From AC-32 sp963736055 (lineage in GTDB: Bacteria > Actinomycetota > Thermoleophilia > Gaiellales > Gaiellaceae): a DNA stretch of 64,000 nt. The position numbers were made by a program, and so were the translations under genes. How positions within the stretch are numbered: position 1 is the stretch's first letter; each line of letters opens with the position of its first letter. Positions 40,697 through 46,440 of this stretch are shown in pieces. The stretch covers positions 248,001 to 312,000 of the forward strand of contig CAVTNM010000001.1 of the NCBI GenBank assembly GCA_963736055.1, read 5' to 3'. Below the pieces are notes generated by a model that saw only the letters and a program-made list of their open reading frames with translations, searched no databases and had not been told where the DNA came from.

Positions 40697-42090
40697 GTCT
40701 CCTTCGTGACAGTAGCGTCTGCCGAGAAGCGGACTTCGGCGCGCATCCCGCCCTCGAGCCGGTTCGCGAGCGCCGCCCGCCCTTTCCAGCGCCGGGCCAG
40801 TGTGTCCACGATCGCCAGGCCGAGCCCCGTGCCGGCGCGCTCGCTCCCTGCCGAGCCGCGCGCGAAGCGCTCAAAGAGCCGCATCTCCTCACCTACGGCC
40901 AGCCCCGGCCCCTCGTCGAGCACTGCGAGCCAGGCCTCATCGTCCTCCTGGCCCCAGTCGATCTCGACTCGGGAAGGCGAATAACGGAGCGCATTCTCGA
41001 TCAGGTTGTCGAGCAGAATCGCGAGGTCCTCGTCCGAGGCGGCGATCGTCGCGTCGCCGTTTCCGATGAGCTCGAGCGAGCGCCCCTCCTGCTCGGCCGT
41101 GACCGCCCAGCGCTCGTGGGCCAGTTCGGCCGCACGCCCGAGCGACACCGGACGGCTGGGCCCGGGCTTGTCTCCTTCGCGCGCGAGCGTCAGCAGCGAC
41201 GTCAGCAGCCGGGCGAGCCGCTCGACCTCTCGCTCGGCCGCCTCAAGATCCGGGCCGGCCTTCTTCTCCGACTCACGGCCGAGCTTTGCCCGCGCGGACT
41301 CGAGTCGAAGCCGCAGGCCGGTCAAGGGGGTACGGAGCTGATGCGAGGCGTTCGCGACGAACTCCCGTTGTGCGGCGAGGACGGTTGCGAGTCGGTCGGT
41401 CATGTCGTTGAAGGCCGTGGCGACCTCCCGCTGCTCGCTCGGGCCCGATACCTCGGCCCTTGCCTCGAGGTCGCCCTCTTCCACCCGCCGAGCGGTCCGA
41501 GCGAGGCTTCGGAGTGGCTTCGAGAGCGAGCTGGCGAGGAGCCAGGCAACCGCGAGCCCCACAAGCAGAGCGAACACCCCGATCGCCGCGAGCGCGAGCA
41601 CGCCTCGCCGGACCCGCGCGTGCACTGCATTGATGCTCTGCGTCACGCGGACGGCTCCCACCACTCGGCCGTTGTTCGTGACCGGAACCGCCGTGTAGAG
41701 GAGGTCCTGGCCGAGCGTGTTGCTGTGCCGCTCGCCCTGGGCTCGACCGGCGTTCAGGGCTGTGCGGATCTCGGGCCGGGAGGCATATGGCAGAGGGCCC
41801 GGGATGCCGGCAGCCGTCGAGTCCGCGAGCAGGCGGCCTCGCCCGTCGACGATGATCACGCGCGCGCCGAGGTCCTGGCCGGCCCCGCGAGACAGTCTCT
41901 CCAGCGCCACGGGTCGGTTCATGCGCCCTGAGGCGCCGGCGGCGACGATCACCGCTTGTGCCGCGGCCTCGTTCTTCACCTCCGCGTCGATCCGGCGCGC
42001 GAGGTTGAGCGCCAGCGGCACCTCCAGCGCGACAAGGATCAGCAGCAGGACGTAGGCAAACGCCCCCAGCAGCCGGAGGCGGAGGCTCAT
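40675..42090 (-). CDS. Sensor histidine kinase
   Basis: A 471-residue membrane kinase. An N-terminal helix (residues ~8-30), an extracytoplasmic sensor domain (31-160), a second helix (~163-188) and a HAMP domain (SSLSKPLRSLARTARRVEEGD) precede FVANASHQLRTPL, where His250 is the phosphoacceptor. The ATP domain has LLDNLIENALRYSP (N box), LDEGPGLAVGE (G1) and GTGLGLAIVDTLARR (G2). It overlaps the response-regulator gene by 4 nt. The signal sensed is unknown; small exported proteins flank the pair. Confidence 0.92.
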   Translation of the reverse strand: MSLRLRLLGAFAYVLLLILVALEVPLALNLARRIDAEVKNEAAAQAVIVAAGASGRMNRPVALERLSRGAGQDLGARVIIVDGRGRLLADSTAAGIPGPLPYASRPEIRTALNAGRAQGERHSNTLGQDLLYTAVPVTNNGRVVGAVRVTQSINAVHARVRRGVLALAAIGVFALLVGLAVAWLLASSLSKPLRSLARTARRVEEGDLEARAEVSGPSEQREVATAFNDMTDRLATVLAAQREFVANASHQLRTPLTGLRLRLESARAKLGRESEKKAGPDLEAAEREVERLARLLTSLLTLAREGDKPGPSRPVSLGRAAELAHERWAVTAEQEGRSLELIGNGDATIAASDEDLAILLDNLIENALRYSPSRVEIDWGQEDDEAWLAVLDEGPGLAVGEEMRLFERFARGSAGSERAGTGLGLAIVDTLARRWKGRAALANRLEGGMRAEVRFSADATVTKETWVEASS

Positions 42091-42794
42091 CCCGCCTCGT
42101 CGGGCGACGAGAAGCGGAAGCCCACCCCACGGATGGTGTGCAGGTAGCGCGGCTCAGCGGGGTCGTCGCCGAGCTTGCGACGGATGCCGCTCACGTGCAC
42201 GTCCAGCGTCTTCGTCGATCCGAACCAGTTCGTGTCCCAGACCTCGTCTATCAGGCGCTGCCGAGTGACCACCGAGCCGGCGTTCCGCATGAGCAGCTGC
42301 AGCAACTCGAACTCCTTTCTGCTCAGCTCGAGCGCTTTGCCGTCGAGTGTGGCCTCGTGCCGGGCCGGATCGAGCCGCAGCTCCCCGACCTCCAGCGGCC
42401 TCTCGTCGGCCTGCTCCGGCGCCTCGGTGCGGCGCAGCACGGCACGAATGCGCGCGACGACCTCGCGGGCGCTGAAGGGCTTGACCACGTAGTCGTCGGC
42501 GCCGAGCTCCAGGCCGACGACGCGGTCGGCTTCCTCGCCCCGGGCGGTGAGCATGATGATCGGCACTTGCGAGCGCTTGCGCAGCTCACGGCAGACGTCG
42601 AAGCCCGAGCCGTCGGGAAGCATCAGATCGAGCAGAACGAGGTCGGGATCGCATGTGGCGAGCTCGAGCGCCTCGGCGACGGTGCCGGCGACCTCCGTCT
42701 CGAAGCCCTCACGCCGAAGCGCCTCGGCGAGTGGCTCGGTGATCGAGGTCTCGTCCTCGACCAGGAGGATCGTCCGCTTCGGCCTGCTGCTCAT
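42087..42794 (-). CDS. OmpR/PhoB-family response regulator
   Basis: A 235-residue regulator. The receiver has LLVEDE, LVLLDLMLPDGSG (phosphoacceptor Asp56), MLTARGEE and DDYVVKPFS; the C-terminal winged helix reads LELSRKEFELLQLLMRNAGSVVTR and LDVHVSGIRRKLGDDP...YLHTIRGVGFRF. The ATG at 42794 gives the standard start; in-frame upstream codons belong to the preceding small gene read out of frame. It is co-transcribed with the kinase. Direct CTTAAC/AACCTTT motifs upstream of 43328 and 35010 are candidate binding sites. Confidence 0.93.
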   Translation of the reverse strand: MSSRPKRTILLVEDETSITEPLAEALRREGFETEVAGTVAEALELATCDPDLVLLDLMLPDGSGFDVCRELRKRSQVPIIMLTARGEEADRVVGLELGADDYVVKPFSAREVVARIRAVLRRTEAPEQADERPLEVGELRLDPARHEATLDGKALELSRKEFELLQLLMRNAGSVVTRQRLIDEVWDTNWFGSTKTLDVHVSGIRRKLGDDPAEPRYLHTIRGVGFRFSSPDEAG

Positions 42795-42885
42795 GTGTGC
42801 GAATTCTTCCCGCTCGGGCGAGAACGCCGCGGAGGCGGCCGGTCGCTTGGGGACGAGGCCGCCTCCGCCGTGATGGAGAAGATCC

Positions 42886-43328
42886 CTAGTCGTCGTTGCC
42901 GTGGCCGGAGTTGTCGTCATGCCCACCGCCGTGGCCGTCGCCGTGACCCGAGCTCGTGACCGGGCCGGCGGAACCGCGCTGGGAGTCGTCGCGACCACGT
43001 CGGTCGGTGGCCTCGTTGTTGTTCCCGGGGGCCGGCGCGCCCGTACAGCGGAGGGTCGTTAGCGTGCTCGGGCTCGTCACACGGGCCGCGAACGTCCTCA
43101 CCAACCTCGTTCTGACGTCCGCGTGCGTCCTCACCAACTTCGTTCTGACGGCCGCGCAGCTGGTTCTCCTGCCCGCGGTCGTCCTGGCGCGCGGTACTCG
43201 TGGCCGACGGCGGCGTCGTGCCGACCGTCGGGCTGTTGGTGGAGTCGAGGCTCGTGAGCGTGCCCGGCGACCGCGACGCCCGCCATGAGCAGGACTCCTC
43301 CGATGATCGCTGCCAGCTTGAACACCAT
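42886..43328 (-). pseudogene. Small exported His/Asp/Gly-rich protein gene, two frame shifts
   Basis: Coding-like sequence continues through three frames: a signal peptide (VFKLAAIIGGVLLMAGVAVAG) from the ATG at 43328 with an aaggag site; a middle part with the tandem repeat RGRQNEVGEDARGRQNEVGEDVRG; and a tail GHGDGHGGGHDDNSGHGNDD ending at 42886. All three parts have high GC at third codon positions, so one protein of about 147 residues with two indels is the simplest reading. It may be a decayed gene or assembly errors. It precedes the response regulator and is probably its first co-regulated gene. Confidence 0.5.
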
Positions 43329-43406
43329 TCGTCACTCCTTCCGTTGCTGTCGTTTCGAAGGTTGGCGGCGTGCGAGTTCGGCGCGGGCAACGGCAGGCGA
43401 GGAGAG

Positions 43407-43435
43407 CCCAAAGGTTTGGTTAAGAGTTGGCAAAG
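43407..43435 (-). promoter_or_regulatory. Candidate response-regulator site upstream of the small exported gene
   Basis: On the minus strand the region reads CTTAACC followed by AAACCTTTG after a short gap. Similar CCTTAAC and AACCTTTACC units lie upstream of the redox operon at 35078-35110. It is 79 bp upstream of the ATG at 43328 and also overlaps the upstream flank of the rpmF promoter on the other strand. Confidence 0.35.
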
Positions 43436-43453
43436 AGATCGGTGCTCCCTGGC

Positions 43454-43459
43454 TATACT
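43454..43459 (+). promoter_or_regulatory. Putative -10 (TATACT) for rpmF
   Basis: TATACT ends 9 nt before the rpmF ATG, with the intervening ccgccgccg nearly identical to the sequence before rpmB. This is a strong leaderless candidate. Confidence 0.65.
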
Positions 43460-43468
43460 CCGCCGCCG

Positions 43469-43657
43469 ATGGCCGTCCCCAAGAAAAAGACCTCCAAGTC
43501 ACGCCGCGACAAGCGGCGCGCCACGCACCGGATCGAGGCACCGCGGGTCAACACGTGCCCGCAATGCGGACGGCCAAAGCTGCCACACCGCATGTGCCCG
43601 AACTGCAAGACGTACGGCGGCCGTGAGATCGAGCCGCTCCGCTCGCCGGCCCCGTAG
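43469..43657 (+). CDS. rpmF: 50S ribosomal protein L32
   Basis: A 62-residue ribosomal protein starting MAVPKKKTSKSRRDKRRATH with a zinc ribbon CPQCGRPKLPHRMCPNC, as in many actinobacterial L32 proteins. It is normally directly after yceD; here a two-component cassette intervenes. The start is the standard one and follows the TATACT -10. Confidence 0.95.
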   Translation: MAVPKKKTSKSRRDKRRATHRIEAPRVNTCPQCGRPKLPHRMCPNCKTYGGREIEPLRSPAP

Positions 43658-43761
43658 AGGCGTTAGCGATGACCTGCACAGTCTCGATCGGTCGTTTCAG
43701 ACGGACGCGCAGGCAGAGCCAGCGCGTCCTGACGGCGGCATCGCAAGCGACGCCTTAGCTG
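43658..43761. repeat. Hairpin-rich spacer before plsX
   Basis: Perfect 8-nt arms ggacgcgc (43703-43710) and gcgcgtcc (43722-43729) form one hairpin. A second at 43737-43754 (ggcatcgc, aa, gcgacgcc; one mismatch) is a near copy of the hairpin at 27680 and is followed by the same tta. ggcgttagcgatg at 43659 partly mirrors it. No gene is visible in these 104 bp. Confidence 0.45.
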
Positions 43762-44760
43762 ATGACGAAGGTCGCCGTCGACGCGATGGGCGGCGACAGG
43801 GCGCCCGAGGAAGTGCTCGCAGGTGCGCTCGAGGCGGCGAATGACGGGATCGAGCCGGTTCTCTTCGGACCGGTCGGCCTCGAGACCGGCGGGCTCGAGC
43901 TGGTCACGACGTCGCAGGTGATCGGGATGGAGGAGAAGCCCGCCGAGGCGGTCCGTGGCAAGCCGGACAGCTCGCTCGTGGCCGCCTGCCGCGCAGTCGG
44001 CGAGAGCAGGGCTGACGCGGTGGTCTCGGCCGGGAACACGGGCGCGATGCTGGCCGCCTGCTTCCTCGAGCTGCGCCGCCTCCCCGGCGTCTCCCGCCCC
44101 GCGATCGCCGTCGTCATCCCGGCCAACCGCGGCCCGTCGGTGCTGATCGACTCGGGCGCGAACGCGGACGCGCGGCCGGAGCACCTGCTCCAGTTCGCGC
44201 ACATGGGCTCCGTTTTCGCGGAGGACGTCCTCGATGTTCACGAGCCCAACGTTTGCCTGCTCTCGATCGGAGAGGAGCCCGAGAAGGGAAACCAGCTGAC
44301 GCTCGAGGCCCACGCCCTCCTCGCAGGCGCCGAGGAGCTCCGTTTCGCCGGCAACACCGAGAGCCGCGACCTGCTGCGCGGCACGGCCGACGTGATCGTC
44401 TGCGACGGCTTCACCGGCAACGTCGTGCTCAAGCTGATGGAGGGCACCATCAAGACCGTTCTCGAGGAGTTGCGGGAGGAGATCGTGGCCACCCGGCGCG
44501 GCCGGGTCGGCGGGCTGCTCATCCGCCCCGCCGCGCGAGGGCTGAGGGGAAGGCTCGATCCCGAGACCTACGGCGGGGCGTACCTGCTCGGCCTCCGCGG
44601 GCTCGCGGTGATCGCCCATGGCAACTCGTCGCGCCGCGCAATTGCGAACGCGATCAGGCTTGCGGCCAGGGGTGTGGAGCACGACGTCGTCGGCAAGCTC
44701 GCGCAGCGCCTTCCGGAAAGAGTGTTAGCATCCGCGCGCTCTGAAGCCCCCGGCAAGTGA
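43762..44760 (+). CDS. plsX: Phosphate acyltransferase PlsX
   Basis: A 332-residue enzyme making acyl-phosphate from acyl-ACP, for the first acylation of glycerol 3-phosphate. VAVDAMGGDRAPEEVLAGAL at the start, VSAGNTGAMLA, LLSIGEEPEKGN, VVCDGF-type VIVCDGFTGNVVLK and YGGAYLLGLRGLAVIAHGNSS are diagnostic. The acyl-ACP substrate carrier is encoded 6 nt downstream. The ATG has no clear Shine-Dalgarno sequence and follows a hairpin repeat; expression from rpmF upstream is likely. Confidence 0.94.
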   Translation: MTKVAVDAMGGDRAPEEVLAGALEAANDGIEPVLFGPVGLETGGLELVTTSQVIGMEEKPAEAVRGKPDSSLVAACRAVGESRADAVVSAGNTGAMLAACFLELRRLPGVSRPAIAVVIPANRGPSVLIDSGANADARPEHLLQFAHMGSVFAEDVLDVHEPNVCLLSIGEEPEKGNQLTLEAHALLAGAEELRFAGNTESRDLLRGTADVIVCDGFTGNVVLKLMEGTIKTVLEELREEIVATRRGRVGGLLIRPAARGLRGRLDPETYGGAYLLGLRGLAVIAHGNSSRRAIANAIRLAARGVEHDVVGKLAQRLPERVLASARSEAPGK

Positions 44761-44766
44761 GGTGAA

Positions 44767-45012
44767 ATGGCAGCGTCGCGAGAGGAAGTGTTCGAGCGGG
44801 TCAAGGAAGTCCTGACGGAACAGCTCGGAGTCGACGAGAACGAGGTCACCGAGGAAGCCTCGTTCCAGGAGGACCTCGACGCAGATTCACTCGATCTCGT
44901 GGAGCTGATCATGGAGCTGGAGGATCAGTTCGGGATCAAGATCTCGGACGACGACGCGCAGAAGATCCAGACCGTCGGGCAGGCTGTCGACTACGTCTCC
45001 ACGCACCAGTAG
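44767..45012 (+). CDS. acpP: Acyl carrier protein
   Basis: An 81-residue acidic carrier of fatty-acid synthesis. EDLDADSLDLVELIMELEDQFGIKI contains the DSL motif whose Ser receives the 4'-phosphopantetheine arm. A gaggtgaa site precedes the ATG, 6 nt after the plsX stop. plsX-acpP-rnc is a highly conserved string. Confidence 0.95.
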   Translation: MAASREEVFERVKEVLTEQLGVDENEVTEEASFQEDLDADSLDLVELIMELEDQFGIKISDDDAQKIQTVGQAVDYVSTHQ

Positions 45013-45043
45013 CCGCGCACCGGCCGGGCGGCCCGAGGAGCTG

Positions 45044-45706
45044 ATGAGGCTCATCGACCGGCTGCCGGACGAGCTGCTGGAGAACGTCTTCACGCACAGC
45101 TCCTGGGCCCCTGACCGGGCCTCGTCCTACGAGCGCCTCGAGTTCCTGGGCGACAGCGTGCTGGAGCTCGCGATCGCGCGGGCGCTGTACGAGCGCTATC
45201 CCGACTCGTCCGAGGGCGGGATGGCCAAGATCCGCTCTCACGTCGTGTCGCGCGCCAGTTGCGCGGTCGTCGCTCGCGAGCTCGGGCTCGGGACGCGGCT
45301 GGCGGAGCGGGGCGCCGCGCTCGCTCCTTCGGACGAGCTCGACCGCCTCTCGCGCAACCGCAACGTCCTCGCGGCGCTGCTCGAGGCCTCGCTCGCCGCG
45401 CTCTACCTCCAGCACGGGTTCGAGCCGATCCGCGAGGCCGTGGTCGCGGCATTCGACGGGCGCATCACGTACGCGCTGACGACGCACGTCGACCACAAGA
45501 CCGAGCTCCAGGAGGAGCTGGCCCGCCAGGGGCGGCAGGTCGCGTACAGCGTCCTCGACGTCCAGGGGCCGCCGCACGACCGCACCTTCACCTGCGCGGC
45601 GATGATCGACGGCGAGGAGGCCGGCGTCGGAACCGGCCGCTCGAAGAAGGACGCCGAACAGGCCGCGGCGCGGGAGGCTCTCGCCCGGCTGAAGCAAGCT
45701 GCTTGA
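45044..45706 (+). CDS. rnc: Ribonuclease III
   Basis: A 220-residue double-strand-specific endonuclease processing rRNA precursors. The signature ERLEFLGDSVLELAIARAL (catalytic Glu/Asp) is at residues ~27-45 and the second acidic site NVLAALLEASLAALYLQ follows at ~105. The C-terminal double-stranded RNA-binding domain (DHKTELQEELARQG...SKKDAEQAAAREALARL) is intact. The ATG has a gagg tract about 6 nt upstream. Confidence 0.94.
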   Translation: MRLIDRLPDELLENVFTHSSWAPDRASSYERLEFLGDSVLELAIARALYERYPDSSEGGMAKIRSHVVSRASCAVVARELGLGTRLAERGAALAPSDELDRLSRNRNVLAALLEASLAALYLQHGFEPIREAVVAAFDGRITYALTTHVDHKTELQEELARQGRQVAYSVLDVQGPPHDRTFTCAAMIDGEEAGVGTGRSKKDAEQAAAREALARLKQAA

Positions 45707-45760
45707 ACCGAGCTCTCCGAGCGGGTTGACTTCACCGGGTCCCCACCAGAGGAGGCCCGC

Positions 45761-46057
45761 TTGAACACGTACGTGATCCTTCGCCGCACCGGCTGGAGGT
45801 CCCCGGAGGAGTTGCAGGAGGCGGCCGCCCGTTCGGCCACGGTCGGCGACGAGGAGATGTCAGACGACATCCGCTGGATTCGCAGCTACGTCATCGAGGA
45901 CGAAGGCGGCACCCTGGGGACGGTCTGTATCTACCAGGGCACCAGCGCGGAGAAGGTTCGAGAGCACGCCTCGCGGGCAGGCCTGCCCGCCGACGAGGTG
46001 ATCAAGGTCGTTGACACGGTGTTCGTGCGCCCGGATCCCGAGCCCGAAGCAGCCTGA
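45761..46057 (+). CDS. DUF4242 family small protein
   Basis: A 98-residue protein of the DUF4242/SCO4226-like family (ferredoxin-like fold; one Streptomyces member binds nickel). YVILRRTGWRSPEELQEAAARS and IRWIRSYVIEDEGGTLGTVCIYQGTSAEKVREHA are typical, with a conserved Cys and a His. The TTG start follows an agaggagg tract 5 nt upstream. It stands with a small DUF1059 gene 11 nt downstream. Function unknown. Confidence 0.78.
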   Translation: MNTYVILRRTGWRSPEELQEAAARSATVGDEEMSDDIRWIRSYVIEDEGGTLGTVCIYQGTSAEKVREHASRAGLPADEVIKVVDTVFVRPDPEPEAA

Positions 46058-46068
46058 GAGGAGGACGT

Positions 46069-46227
46069 ATGGCCCAGAAAGTCGAGTGCCCTTGCGGTGA
46101 GACCGTCCGCGGAGAGTCGGACGACGAGCTGGTTGCGAACGTCGAGCAGCACGTCCAGGACATGCACCCGGACATGGTCGGGTCGATGTCGCGCGAGCAG
46201 ATCCTGGGGATGGCCCAGGCCGAGTAG
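46069..46227 (+). CDS. DUF1059-like small protein
   Basis: A 52-residue protein starting MAQKVECPCGETVRGESDDE and ending GMAQAE, with a CPCG motif and HVQDMHPDM, which fits the DUF1059 family of small Cys/His proteins that may bind metal. It is preceded by gaggagg 4 nt before the ATG and is probably co-transcribed with the DUF4242 gene. It is easily missed because of its size. Confidence 0.7.
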   Translation: MAQKVECPCGETVRGESDDELVANVEQHVQDMHPDMVGSMSREQILGMAQAE

Positions 46228-46235
46228 CGCCTTTT

Positions 46236-46269
46236 GCGCCGGGAGCCGCAGCGGAGCGGCTCCCGGCGC
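46236..46269. terminator. Strong hairpin before the smc region
   Basis: Perfect 13-nt arms gcgccgggagccg (46236-46248) and cggctcccggcgc (46257-46269) with an 8-nt loop follow the DUF1059 stop by 8 nt. It likely ends the upstream small-gene transcript. Confidence 0.7.
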
Positions 46270-46285
46270 CATCCGTTGCACCGGC

Positions 46286-46291
46286 TAGCCT
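46286..46291 (+). promoter_or_regulatory. Putative -10 (TAGCCT) at the first smc start
   Basis: TAGCCT ends 9 nt before the GTG at 46301, which opens a peptide closely similar to the SMC N-terminus. It would initiate the smc transcript, which then carries a ~140-nt leader through the repeat before the full smc reading frame. Confidence 0.5.
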
Positions 46292-46300
46292 CCCGCCCGC

Positions 46301-46336
46301 GTGCACCTCCGTGCGATCAAGCTCCGTGGCTTCGAA
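46301..46336 (+). pseudogene. Orphan duplicate of the smc 5' end
   Basis: The 12 codons read VHLRAIKLRGFE, matching MHLKTIRLRGFK at the real smc start 140 bp downstream (23 of 36 bases identical, mostly conservative residue changes). The frame then runs on through the palindromic repeat and stops at 46450, 10 nt inside smc, forming a 49-codon leader ORF. It looks like the remnant of the original gene start left after an insertion or recombination. Confidence 0.6.
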
Positions 46337-46375
46337 CACGGGGGAACCCCTGGTTCCCCCGTGAGCCCCCTCCTT
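46337..46375 (-). repeat. Dispersed palindromic repeat, copy C (inverted, before smc)
   Basis: 12-nt arms cacgggggaacc (46337-46348) and ggttcccccgtg (46352-46363) enclose cct and are followed by agccccctcctt, the reverse complement of the tract preceding copies A and B. It starts immediately after the orphan smc 5' end. Confidence 0.72.
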
Positions 46376-46440
46376 GCGGGCGGCGGCGCGTTCAGCTGTG
46401 CCTCAGGAGCCGCCCGATGGAGCGGAACGCCCGGGGTTCA

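Noticed and set aside
46234..46440. An N-terminal extension of SMC by about 69 residues
   Set aside because: The extension has no similarity to SMC and passes through the hairpin repeat; MHLKTIRLRGFK is the normal family start.
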